This document shows positions 1 to 6,821 of a stretch of DNA of 9,809 nt, one piece after another; within the stretch, counting starts at the first letter, position 1, and each line of letters starts with the position of its first letter. The stretch lies in contig JAEEJT010000180.1 of the NCBI GenBank assembly GCA_016282055.1, positions 1-9,809 on the forward strand, in the 5' to 3' direction. The notes under the pieces are model-generated. The model did not search any database. It was not told the origin of the DNA and was given only the letters and a program-made list of their open reading frames with translations. A program made the position numbers and the translations under genes. The stretch comes from Bacilli bacterium (GTDB lineage: Bacteria; Bacillota_I; Bacilli_A; ML615J-28; CAG-698).

Positions 1-1637
1 ATTTTTGGTTCCTCTGGTTGTTGTGGATCTTGATTATTATTATTATTGTTATTATTATTTTCATTATATGTTTCAGTATTAACAGTTATGTCAGTTATTT
101 TTGTGAAATAACTACTATCAACATAAACATAGCTCTTATCCCATAGATATTGGTTGTTTCCACCATTATCTGTGGAATTATTAATAAAATTACCATTTGC
201 ATCTAATGTAGCATCGCTTTGAATCTTATACCATGTTTTTCCATTTGAATCTTTTACTTCTGCCACAACTACTACCGGTGAATCAATATTAACGTATTTA
301 TAAAAACTACTTACATTTTCACCATTAGGTGTTTTTTTAGCATATACGCCATTTGGATAAGTATTGTTTAAAACTGCTATAGCATATTTAGCTTGTTTCT
401 TTTCTTGGAAACCATATCGCTTATCTAATTGATAATAATAACTTGCAGCTTTTTCACCCCAAAATGGATCACTTGCATATTTATAATTAAGTCCTTCATC
501 TTTGTTACCAACATTAGAGCCTCTAAATCTAGTTGCTGAAATACCTCCACCATTATCACCAGGCTGTAAGAATCCAAATGATAACCAATAATATGAGAAT
601 TGTCTTATACAATCTTCTATACTATCAAATCCATCTGCATTACCACTAGGATTTGCATCTACTGCATTTAAACCAAATATATTATTTCTAGCAATTAATG
701 ATGTTCCCATTGCTGACTCATTTGATGAAATACTTAACATTAATATTGCGTTTGTTCCATATAGGTCCTGATATTTTGTAAAGAATGCTCCAGTATTACG
801 TAGTACAGAAGATTCTGAAGTTCTTGCATTTAAATAATCATTTATATTATCTGCAGAATAAACTGTTTTTGTTCTAAATGATAAATACTGATAAAAATTA
901 TAATAAGGATTAGCAGGATTAACTGAGTTTTGATATGTATTATTTTTATAATCATTTATTAAAGTTTTAAGATTTGTATAAAAATAATGCCCATCATAAC
1001 TATAGTAATTACCTTCACTTAACATTGTAGGTTTAGCATCAATAGTTATTGATGATGTTTCTGGTTCATTTGTTCCATATATATTACCAGGAAAATGGTG
1101 GATTAGTTTATCAGATGTAACTTGATAATATTGTGGTCTAGTCATCCATACTAATGGTACTACATCATAAATATCAGCAGCTCCTCTTTTTTTATCTATC
1201 CATCCAGTTAAACCAGATACCTTAATTTTAATTCTTTTAGTATTATAATCATAATCTAATACAACAGCATCATCTGGTGATGTACTTAATATATAATGTC
1301 CATTATGAGTATTAGATGTAGAAGAATTATATACATAAATAATATTACGTCTATCGCTATCATAATCAATAACTGCATATTTAGCATTTATTACTACTCC
1401 ATGTTCAATAATAATTACATCATCTCTAGGATCAGCATCCATAGCAGCTTTAGCTTGATCATAGGTATCATAGCATTGTATCTTATCTAGTCCATCACTA
1501 CGTGCTAAAGCAACTTCAAAATTTGGACATTCATTTCTTGAAATTATATCACTTGCTCTTACTATTGCTTTAGGAAAATATGTAGGCATAACTAAAATAA
1601 ATGTTACTATAAGAATTAACATTATTTTCTTTTTCAT
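1..1637 (-). CDS. Secreted GH73 endo-beta-N-acetylglucosaminidase (autolysin), 3' end outside window
   Basis: Reading the minus strand from ATG 1637-1635 gives 545 uninterrupted codons to the window edge, so the C-terminus is missing. An SD (AGGAAGG, 1648-1654) lies 10 nt upstream of the ATG. Residues 1-28 look like a Sec signal peptide (MKKKIMLILIVTF then a polar region ending near RAS). Residues about 30-245 are an N-terminal wall-associated region I cannot name, with SH3-like patches (GLTGWIDK). Residues about 245-425 match the glucosaminidase family (PF01832/GH73, LytD type): YSADNINDYL, the catalytic-Glu motif SSNESAMGTS with E307, NNIFGLNAVD, then YASDPFWGEKAA. Residues about 430-516 resemble a bacterial SH3 domain (GVYAKKTPNG to YVYVDSSYFTKI). 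Nine Asn (527-535) and QDPQQPEEP form a linker, so at least one more domain probably follows. Such enzymes cleave GlcNAc-MurNAc glycan links in peptidoglycan during wall remodelling or daughter-cell separation. The GH73 call is firm; the terminal domains are uncertain. Confidence 0.9.
   Translation of the reverse strand, partial: MKKKIMLILIVTFILVMPTYFPKAIVRASDIISRNECPNFEVALARSDGLDKIQCYDTYDQAKAAMDADPRDDVIIIEHGVVINAKYAVIDYDSDRRNIIYVYNSSTSNTHNGHYILSTSPDDAVVLDYDYNTKRIKIKVSGLTGWIDKKRGAADIYDVVPLVWMTRPQYYQVTSDKLIHHFPGNIYGTNEPETSSITIDAKPTMLSEGNYYSYDGHYFYTNLKTLINDYKNNTYQNSVNPANPYYNFYQYLSFRTKTVYSADNINDYLNARTSESSVLRNTGAFFTKYQDLYGTNAILMLSISSNESAMGTSLIARNNIFGLNAVDANPSGNADGFDSIEDCIRQFSYYWLSFGFLQPGDNGGGISATRFRGSNVGNKDEGLNYKYASDPFWGEKAASYYYQLDKRYGFQEKKQAKYAIAVLNNTYPNGVYAKKTPNGENVSSFYKYVNIDSPVVVVAEVKDSNGKTWYKIQSDATLDANGNFINNSTDNGGNNQYLWDKSYVYVDSSYFTKITDITVNTETYNENNNNNNNNNQDPQQPEEPK
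33..59 (-). repeat. Asn-codon trinucleotide run (AAT/AAC x9)
   Basis: Nine consecutive Asn codons (eight AAT, one AAC) on the minus strand encode an Asn9 linker near the break of the glucosaminidase gene. Such a microsatellite could vary in length by slippage. It lies inside the coding frame, and a unit change would keep the frame. Confidence 0.75.
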
Positions 1638-1715
1638 GTTCCCACATCCTTCCTATAAATAGTCAATTATATTATAACATTTTCCATAAATAAAGTATAT
1701 ATTTCGACAGGTTAT

Positions 1716-1743
1716 TTTATATAGAATTGTAAAGGAATGTCAA
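1716..1743 (-). promoter_or_regulatory. Promoter of the glucosaminidase gene
   Basis: On the minus strand TTGACA (1743-1738) is followed after 16 nt by TATAAA (1721-1716), a near-consensus sigma-A promoter giving a leader of about 70 nt. A second candidate nearer the gene is an extended -10, TGTTATAAT (1679-1671), with no convincing -35. Either could drive the gene. Confidence 0.6.
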
Positions 1744-1759
1744 AGATTTAAAAGATAAA

Positions 1760-1787
1760 TTGTATAAACAAATTCATTTGGTATAAT
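1760..1787 (+). promoter_or_regulatory. Promoter of the LCP gene, extended -10
   Basis: TTGTAT (1760-1765), a 16-nt spacer and TATAAT (1782-1787), preceded by TGG (1779-1781), form an extended -10 promoter. Its -35 sits about 16 bp from the divergent TTGACA at 1738-1743, so the two promoters are back to back. The SD AAAGAGG (1794-1800) follows closely, leaving a very short leader. Confidence 0.7.
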
Positions 1788-1809
1788 TATAATAAAGAGG
1801 TAAAAAAAT

Positions 1810-3339
1810 ATGACTACAAGAAAGAGAAAAAAAAGAAAAGTTAAATTTAATAATTTATTAATATTACTTGTCTTATTGAGTAGTTTTTTCTTAATATATC
1901 ATATTCTTCTTTTAGGACCTATTGAAACAAGAATTAGATATATTATTATTGGTTTTATTATACTTATAGATATTATATTTTTCTTAATAAAACAAAAAAA
2001 AGATAAAACTGTAGCTACTATTATGATGTTATTATTTATAGTTATTAATATTGTTGGTTCATATTCTATAAATAAAGTATATAAACTTGTTGATTCAATT
2101 AATAAAAGTAAGATTATATACTCTTCTAGTTTAATAACTTTAAAAGAAAATGATATTAATGATGTTAAAGATATTAAAAAAGCTAAGATTGGTTTAATAG
2201 ATGATACTATGTCTATTGATAATTATGTTATAGCTAAAGAAATAATAGATGAAGAAAAACTTGATAAGAAAAATGATATTGTTTCTTATAATGATATATT
2301 AGTAATGATTAATGATTTATATGATAAGAAAATTGATTATATGTTTATATCTAGTAACTATGATGTTATGTTTCAAGAAACTGAAGGATATGAAGATATA
2401 GAAAATAAAGTTAAAGTTATTACTGATAAAGATAAAACTATTAAAAAAGGAAGTAATTCTTTCTCATTTAAAAAAGGTAATAATATTAAACCATTCTCTA
2501 TTCTTTTAATGGGTGTTGATTCTGAAAAAGATGGTTTAAAAAGAAATAGTTATGCTAATGGTGATAGTTTAATATTAATGACATTTAATCCTGATACTTT
2601 AAATATTACGATGATGTCTATTCCAAGAGATAGTTACTTACCTATTACTTGTCGTGATAATAAAAAGAATAAATTAACTCATGCTGGATGGTTTGGTACT
2701 GATTGTATGATTGATACTATCGAAAAAGCATTTGATGTTGATATTAATTATTATGTTAAAATTAATTTTAAAGGTGTTGTATCTTTGGTAGATACACTTG
2801 GTGGTGTTACTGTAGATGTTCCTAAAAGATTATGTACAGATAATTCTAGTCGTCAAGGAGAAATATGTATTAATAAAGGTATACAAACATTAAATGGTGA
2901 AGAAGCTTTAGTACTTGCTAGAAATAGATATGATTTAGCACAAGGTGATATTGATCGTGGATATAATCAACAAGTACTTATCAAAGGTCTAATTAATAAA
3001 TTCACTGAGGTTAGAAGTGTTGATAAAATATTAGATATATTAGAAACAATATCAAATAATCTAGATACTAGTTTAACTACTGATGAAATACTTTCATTCT
3101 ATAATATATTTAAAGATATATTGGAATCACGTAAATATCAAAAAACTGAAGACTTCTTAAATATTATTCAATTAAAAGTTCATGGTGATGGAAAAATGGT
3201 TTACTTTGATAATTTAAAACAACGACTTTGGACTTATCAATTAGATAAAGATAGTATTAAAGAAGTAAGTAATGAGATGAAAATAAATCTTGGTAAAAAA
3301 GAACCTGATATGATTAAAGATTTTGAGTTTAAACCATAA
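1810..3339 (+). CDS. LytR-CpsA-Psr (LCP) family cell-wall glycopolymer ligase
   Basis: LCP enzymes transfer wall teichoic acid, capsule or similar polymers from undecaprenyl-phosphate carriers to peptidoglycan on the outer membrane face. The N-terminus is basic (KRKKRKVK) and three hydrophobic segments follow (about 13-33, 41-60, 67-88), placing the rest outside. Residues about 100-220 form an accessory domain that looks like a small solute-binding fold (DIKKAKIGLIDDT, KKIDYMFISSNYD), comparable in position to the accessory domain of streptococcal CpsA. The LCP domain starts near 228: ILLMGVDS (D237), SIPRDSY (R273, D274), GGVTVDVP, ALVLARNRY (R371, R373) and GDIDRGYNQQ (D382, R383), the Asp and Arg positions that bind the lipid pyrophosphate and metal. 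Its only four cysteines (281, 299, 342, 353) lie in this domain. The start has an SD 9 nt upstream. It is transcribed alone, ends at a terminator, and is divergent from a wall hydrolase. The polymer attached is unknown. Confidence 0.93.
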   Translation: MTTRKRKKRKVKFNNLLILLVLLSSFFLIYHILLLGPIETRIRYIIIGFIILIDIIFFLIKQKKDKTVATIMMLLFIVINIVGSYSINKVYKLVDSINKSKIIYSSSLITLKENDINDVKDIKKAKIGLIDDTMSIDNYVIAKEIIDEEKLDKKNDIVSYNDILVMINDLYDKKIDYMFISSNYDVMFQETEGYEDIENKVKVITDKDKTIKKGSNSFSFKKGNNIKPFSILLMGVDSEKDGLKRNSYANGDSLILMTFNPDTLNITMMSIPRDSYLPITCRDNKKNKLTHAGWFGTDCMIDTIEKAFDVDINYYVKINFKGVVSLVDTLGGVTVDVPKRLCTDNSSRQGEICINKGIQTLNGEEALVLARNRYDLAQGDIDRGYNQQVLIKGLINKFTEVRSVDKILDILETISNNLDTSLTTDEILSFYNIFKDILESRKYQKTEDFLNIIQLKVHGDGKMVYFDNLKQRLWTYQLDKDSIKEVSNEMKINLGKKEPDMIKDFEFKP

Positions 3340-3368
3340 AAAAGAAGCACTAAGTGCTTCTTTTATTT
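3340..3368. terminator. Bidirectional intrinsic terminator between LCP gene and tRNA-Ile
   Basis: Stem GAAGCAC (3344-3350), loop TAA, GTGCTTC (3354-3360). It is flanked by A6 on the left and TTTTATTT on the right, so each strand has a U-tract after the hairpin. It directly follows the LCP stop and also lies downstream of the convergent tRNA. Confidence 0.9.
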
Positions 3369-3373
3369 CAAAC

Positions 3374-3450
3374 TGGTGGGCCTAGATGGACTTGAACCAT
3401 CGACCTCGCGCTTATCAGACGCGCGCTCTAACCAACTGAGCTATAAGCCC
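3374..3450 (-). tRNA. tRNA-Ile (anticodon GAT), CCA encoded
   Basis: The minus strand folds as a full cloverleaf. The acceptor GGGCTTA pairs with TAGGCCC (one U-G), with discriminator A (3377) and genomic CCA (3376-3374). The D arm is GCTC-AGTTGGTTA-GAGC, the anticodon stem CGCGT/GCGCG with loop CTGATAA (anticodon GAT, Ile), and the T arm GATGG-TTCAAGT-CCATC. It is 77 nt with CCA. It decodes AUC/AUU. It is a single gene rather than part of a tRNA cluster, with its own promoter upstream and the shared terminator downstream. Confidence 0.97.
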
Positions 3451-3470
3451 GTTAACAAGTTAACGATATA

Positions 3471-3499
3471 ATCTTACTATATTTTTAGTATTTAAGCAA
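3471..3499 (-). promoter_or_regulatory. Promoter of tRNA-Ile
   Basis: On the minus strand TTGCTT (3499-3494), a 17-nt spacer and TAAGAT (3476-3471). The expected start near 3464 leaves a leader of about 14 nt, GTTAACTTGTTAAC, before the mature 5' end at 3450. The leader is a self-complementary direct repeat. Confidence 0.6.
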
Positions 3500-3531
3500 G
3501 TGTTTTATGAAAAAAATTTATTTTTTTTGAA

Positions 3532-3559
3532 TAAAAAAAGTAAATCATGTAGATTTACT
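3532..3559 (-). terminator. Terminator of the thioredoxin-like gene
   Basis: On the minus strand a perfect 8-bp stem AGTAAATC (3559-3552) / GATTTACT (3546-3539) with a 5-nt loop is followed by a T7 run. It begins right after the stop codon and isolates the gene from the downstream tRNA. Confidence 0.88.
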
Positions 3560-4075
3560 CTATTTATTGAAAAATTCTGTTATATCGTCTTTTCCTACTA
3601 TAACATCAACAGTTTCAGAATTACTAATTTTTAAAAGTGTTGGATCTTCTACCTTTAAACTATCAATATTTTTTGGATAAGGTGCGTCCTCTCCTTCTTT
3701 CTTAATAAATTCTGAATTAAATTTCTTATCTAAATCAACAACATAGATTGGTGCATGATCAGGATACTGTTTATACATATTTATAGCATTTACAAAGTAC
3801 TGATAATTACTACCACTTAAGCTAAAGAATAGTACATAATACTCATCTTGTTTTCTATTAAATGCTTCTCCTGCTATTATTTCTTGATAACCAATTTGAG
3901 TTTCTTTATTTTCATCGCTTTTATTTAATTTTATTTCACCCATAGCTAATTTAGATCCTATAAGTACAAGTGCAAATACTATTAATACTCCTGCACTTAT
4001 TTTAATAACTCTCATATAATCTAACTCTGTTGACGTAGTTGTTTTATAACTTCTTTGTCTTTTATTTCTTTTCAT
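3560..4075 (-). CDS. Membrane-anchored thioredoxin-fold protein without cysteines
   Basis: The product is 171 residues from ATG 4075-4073. The open frame extends 3 codons further to a GTG (4084), but that GTG lies inside the SD AGGTGA (4086-4081), which is spaced 5 nt from the ATG, so the ATG is the start. A basic cytoplasmic N-terminus (KRNKRQR) precedes one membrane helix (about 23-43), leaving the C-terminal part outside. Residues about 78-170 resemble a thioredoxin fold: strand YYVLFFSLSGSN, a helix, strand APIYVVDLDK, then VEDPTLLKI with P145 in the cis-Pro position, and a C-terminal helix. The redox CxxC is absent: SGSN (87-90) occupies that region, and the protein has no cysteine at all. 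It therefore cannot do thiol-disulfide exchange and may be a binding or scaffold domain. The fold is inferred from the pattern and the function is unknown. It is transcribed alone, between two terminators. Confidence 0.75.
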   Translation of the reverse strand: MKRNKRQRSYKTTTSTELDYMRVIKISAGVLIVFALVLIGSKLAMGEIKLNKSDENKETQIGYQEIIAGEAFNRKQDEYYVLFFSLSGSNYQYFVNAINMYKQYPDHAPIYVVDLDKKFNSEFIKKEGEDAPYPKNIDSLKVEDPTLLKISNSETVDVIVGKDDITEFFNK

Positions 4076-4093
4076 GTTAATCACCTATGACTT

Positions 4094-4123
4094 ATTGTAG
4101 CACGATTATATTTAAAATGTAAA
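4094..4123 (-). promoter_or_regulatory. Candidate promoter of the thioredoxin-like gene
   Basis: TTTACA (4123-4118), an 18-nt spacer and TACAAT (4099-4094) with an upstream TGC give an extended -10, but the start would fall almost at the SD. A full TATAAT (4110-4105) lies in the same stretch with a poor -35 and would give a more comfortable leader. Which is used cannot be settled by reading. Confidence 0.4.
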
Positions 4124-4148
4124 GAAAAATAGGGAAACTTCCCTATTT
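4122..4148 (-). terminator. Terminator of the LolA-like lipoprotein gene, overlapping its stop codon
   Basis: On the minus strand AAATAGGG (4148-4141) pairs with CCCTATTT (4134-4127), with two more A-T pairs possible in the loop, followed by TTTTTCTTT. The TAG stop (4145-4143) is inside the 5' arm, so terminating ribosomes would cover part of the stem. Confidence 0.8.
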
Positions 4149-5135
4149 CATTACAGGTATGGCATTAACTGATCGTGCTATATCAATAAGTTCATTTTGA
4201 CTCATTACATCACTAACTAAATAATAATCTATTCCTTCACTACTCCATGTAATACTATTATCTGTAAGTGCTCCTACTGTATCAATTAATAAATATGGTT
4301 CTCCATATGTAGGTATTATTGAAAATTCTTCTTCAATAATAGATGTCTCTTCTACAAGTAGAAATGGTTTTTCTCCTTCAAATGTCATTATTACCCTTTC
4401 TCCATCTGTTTTATTTACTTTTTCTGAATTTGTGAGCACTGTACCTGTAGGTATATATAATGGATAGATTATATCATCTAAAGTAGATGTAGGCTTTTCT
4501 TCTTCCTCTATTTTTGTATTTATAATACTATTTAAATCAAATGTATCATTACTGATACCATCTGGTTTTAAATCAATTGTCTTAAAAGTCATAGTCATTT
4601 GCTTAATATCATTTTCATCAACTACACTAACACTTTTTAAATTATAATCCTTGTCAAATATAACTATTTGCTTAATCAGTTTATTGTTGTTTGGATAATT
4701 AACACTACTAGTAATGGTAATACTATTTTTATTATTTATTATATTTTTTTCTTTATCTTTATTAATATCATCAATAATAGATGCAATTAAATATACTTGT
4801 GAATTATTATATGGCCAATTACTTTGAAATTTAAAACTCTTATTAAGTGATGGTGTTATTACATAAACACCTTCATCATTTTTTAAAATAATTTGTTCAT
4901 GATTATTATTACGATTTTTTAAACTAACAAAAAACTTATCTTTTTTTTGATATATTACTTTTACATCATAATTATAGGTATCATCATTATTTATTATTTC
5001 TAAATCACCTGTTAATGTATAAGCTTTCAAATTATCATATTTTTTATTAATAGTTTTTAACATATCATCCTTTTTATTACATCCAGTTATAAAAAAAATA
5101 CAAATAGCTATAAATAATAGTATATTTTTCTTCAT
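4143..5135 (-). CDS. LolA/YdcC-like lipoprotein with C-terminal DUF4367-like region
   Basis: The product is 330 residues from ATG 5135-5133. The frame extends two codons further to a GTG at 5141, but that codon overlaps the SD GAGGAG (5146-5141), which is spaced 5 nt from the ATG. Residues 1-18 are a lipoprotein signal peptide with lipobox ITGC (C19), so it is tethered to the outer leaflet. Residues about 24-200 show the beta-rich pattern of LolA/RseB-like lipoprotein-carrier folds found in Firmicutes (YdcC, GerS type): YDNLKAYTLTGDLEI, YDVKVIYQKKDKFFVSL, GVYVITPSLNKSFKFQS, YNLKSVSVVD. An acidic linker (EEEEKP) leads to residues about 222-330 (PLYIPTGTVL, WSSEGIDYYLVSD, SQNELIDIARSV), like the DUF4367/YdcC C-terminus. 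Monoderm relatives bind hydrophobic or envelope ligands or act in sporulation; the ligand here is unknown. It is divergent from the DUF378 gene. No clear promoter was found in the 113-bp gap. Confidence 0.75.
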   Translation of the reverse strand: MKKNILLFIAICIFFITGCNKKDDMLKTINKKYDNLKAYTLTGDLEIINNDDTYNYDVKVIYQKKDKFFVSLKNRNNNHEQIILKNDEGVYVITPSLNKSFKFQSNWPYNNSQVYLIASIIDDINKDKEKNIINNKNSITITSSVNYPNNNKLIKQIVIFDKDYNLKSVSVVDENDIKQMTMTFKTIDLKPDGISNDTFDLNSIINTKIEEEEKPTSTLDDIIYPLYIPTGTVLTNSEKVNKTDGERVIMTFEGEKPFLLVEETSIIEEEFSIIPTYGEPYLLIDTVGALTDNSITWSSEGIDYYLVSDVMSQNELIDIARSVNAIPVMK

Positions 5136-5217
5136 TTTCACTCCTCTTTTCTTTCTAATTAATACTATGTCTAGTTTTTTTCTTTATTCATGAATATTTT
5201 TTATTTTTTTGATTATC

Positions 5218-5242
5218 CTAATACTGAGATTAGAAAAGGAGG
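5218..5242 (+). promoter_or_regulatory. Leader of the DUF378 gene: small inverted repeat and strong SD
   Basis: CTAAT (5218-5222) and ATTAG (5229-5233) form a 5-bp inverted repeat just before a perfect SD AAAGGAGG (5235-5242), spaced 6 nt from the ATG. The SD is the strongest in the window, suggesting high translation. The repeat could be an operator or a short leader hairpin; neither is proven. I see no convincing -35/-10 pair. Confidence 0.4.
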
Positions 5243-5248
5243 AATAAT

Positions 5249-5443
5249 ATGCAAACATTACAAAAAGCTTCTCTTATACTTATAATCATTGGTGCGATTA
5301 ATTGGGGTTTAATTGGGCTATTTGATTTCAATCTTGTTGAAACATTGTTTGGTGCTGAGAATGTAATTACTAAAGTTGTATATGCTTTAGTAGGTATTGC
5401 AGGTATCATAGATATCAGCTTATTATTTGAAGATTTTGAATAA
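5249..5443 (+). CDS. DUF378 (YuzA-type) small membrane protein
   Basis: The product is 64 residues and full length for this family (PF04070). It contains the signature GAINWGLIGLFDFNLVETLFG and, in the second half, VVYALVGIAGI. Two hydrophobic helices (about 8-25 and 42-60) make it a two-pass membrane hairpin with a short acidic C-terminal tail (FEDFE). The family is widespread in bacteria, and to my knowledge no biochemical role is established. It stands alone between a divergent lipoprotein gene and a bidirectional terminator shared with cdaR. The perfect SD suggests abundant expression. The family assignment is firm; function is unknown. Confidence 0.9.
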   Translation: MQTLQKASLILIIIGAINWGLIGLFDFNLVETLFGAENVITKVVYALVGIAGIIDISLLFEDFE

Positions 5444-5480
5444 AAAAAATACTGATTAATTAATCAGTATTTTAATTTTA
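5440..5480. terminator. Palindromic bidirectional terminator between DUF378 and cdaR
   Basis: A perfect 24-bp palindrome (5448-5471, half-site AATACTGATTAA) is flanked by A8 on the left and TTTTAATTTT on the right. It gives an intrinsic terminator with a U-tract for the DUF378 transcript and for the convergent cdaA-cdaR transcript. The hairpin is almost all A-T, with one G-C pair and one C-G pair per stem. Confidence 0.85.
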
Positions 5481-6821
5481 TTTTTCTTCTATTTTTACTT
5501 TTATTTTTTTAGTTTTTGTTTCATATGTTAATTTTAAATCATCACCAGTTACTACTACTTCTATTTCATATTCTCCAGCAGTATATCCTGATAAATCAAC
5601 TGTTGCTTTAATTGTGTTAGTATCTAAAGCTTTTACAGCCTCTTCACTTCCTTTTACTACTACATTAACTGTACTATCTTCCTTAGATACTGCTTGAACC
5701 TTATATTTAGAATCTAAATTAATTGTTGAAATCTGAACATTTGGTATTTCTTTAGTAATTTCTGAAGATAATTCAACTCTTATAGACATAGTTCTAGCAC
5801 TTATTGCTCTTACACCAGAAGGTTTAGCAATATTAACGTTAAATGTCTTATCTGATGATAAATCATTGACATCAATCTCAACTGGTATTGATGTTATACC
5901 ACTAATTTTATCTTCATCACCATAAATAGTTACTTTACTAACTGATGGTGTGAGTTTACTTATTGCTTTACCAAATGCTATATCACCCTTTGGTACAACT
6001 TGAATTGGTACTTCTTTTGATGGTGATGAGATTGTAATATCAGCATCAATTGTTGCTGGAACCATCTCTACATCTATTGGTAATCCACTAGCATCATACG
6101 CCATTAAAGTAATATCTTTTAGTGTATAATCACCAGCTGCTGGATTACTTATCTTATCAATATCAACTAATGCTTTTACAGTAGCAACTTGTTTTAACTT
6201 ATAATTAGCACCCTTAATTATTACATCATTTCTATTTAAACTAACTTTAGATAGTATCAATGTAGAATCTAGATTATCTTTATGCAGTATGTCATAGTCT
6301 AATTCCCTTGTTTCTGATACTTTTTCATAAACTATTATATTAGCTGTAGATGGATCTAATTTATAATCTATAGTTCCTAAAGCATTTGCCTTATTATAGT
6401 TAAGTTTTACCTTATGACTTCCAGGTGTAATACCCCTTAAATCAACAGATACAGATAGATTTGATGTATATTGCTTAGCTAAGTATAAATCTGACGTTCT
6501 ACCAATTAAAGTTACATCAACACTTGTAGGTAATCCTTCGATAACATATGCTTCTTCATTATACTCTGCTGTTACTGGTTGATTATATAATATTTCAGCA
6601 CTTTTATTAATTAAAGTATCTGAGTTTTGATCAACCCAAAAGAATAATAAGAAAGCAAATATTAATGATAATACAATAAGTGTTTGTTTTTTATTAATAA
6701 ATTTTTCTATTTCTCTACCATTCTTTTTAACAAGACCACTAACTAATAAAACTATTTTAGTTATTGGCGTAATTAGCCATCTATCGAAAAAAAGAATTAT
6801 TGCTCTAATTATTTTCTTCAT
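5478..6821 (-). CDS. cdaR: CdaR (YbbR-domain) regulator of the c-di-AMP synthase CdaA
   Basis: The product is 447 residues from ATG 6821-6819, chosen because AGGAAG (6833-6828) is 6 nt upstream. An ATG at 6836 in the same frame has no SD. The start lies inside cdaA (17-nt overlap), so translation is probably coupled. Residues 47-63 are a transmembrane helix preceded by a Lys/Arg-rich stretch; the rest is extracellular and consists of about four YbbR repeats (roughly 70-160, 165-255, 260-340, 345-440), recognisable by recurring V-D-(I/L)-x-G-x-x-x-G-x-(Y/H) units such as VDLRGITPGSHKV and VDLSGYTAGEYEI. In Bacillus and Listeria, CdaR binds CdaA and modulates c-di-AMP production in response to envelope state. 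Unusually, residues 4-31 form an extra hydrophobic or amphipathic segment before the membrane helix. The usual third operon member, glmM, is absent: a terminator follows directly. Confidence 0.9.
   Translation of the reverse strand: MKKIIRAIILFFDRWLITPITKIVLLVSGLVKKNGREIEKFINKKQTLIVLSLIFAFLLFFWVDQNSDTLINKSAEILYNQPVTAEYNEEAYVIEGLPTSVDVTLIGRTSDLYLAKQYTSNLSVSVDLRGITPGSHKVKLNYNKANALGTIDYKLDPSTANIIVYEKVSETRELDYDILHKDNLDSTLILSKVSLNRNDVIIKGANYKLKQVATVKALVDIDKISNPAAGDYTLKDITLMAYDASGLPIDVEMVPATIDADITISSPSKEVPIQVVPKGDIAFGKAISKLTPSVSKVTIYGDEDKISGITSIPVEIDVNDLSSDKTFNVNIAKPSGVRAISARTMSIRVELSSEITKEIPNVQISTINLDSKYKVQAVSKEDSTVNVVVKGSEEAVKALDTNTIKATVDLSGYTAGEYEIEVVVTGDDLKLTYETKTKKIKVKIEEK

Noticed and set aside
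33..59. Short tandem array at the left edge as a CRISPR or regulatory repeat
   Set aside because: It is an in-frame run of Asn codons with no spacers, encoding a protein linker.
1296..1490. Plus-strand open frame of 64 codons, Ile-rich
   Set aside because: It is antisense to the well-supported glucosaminidase coding sequence, has low-complexity composition and shows no family pattern.
3374..3450. tRNA-Ile as an integration site for a mobile element
   Set aside because: No integrase gene, no repeat of the tRNA 3' end elsewhere in the window and no change of composition were seen.
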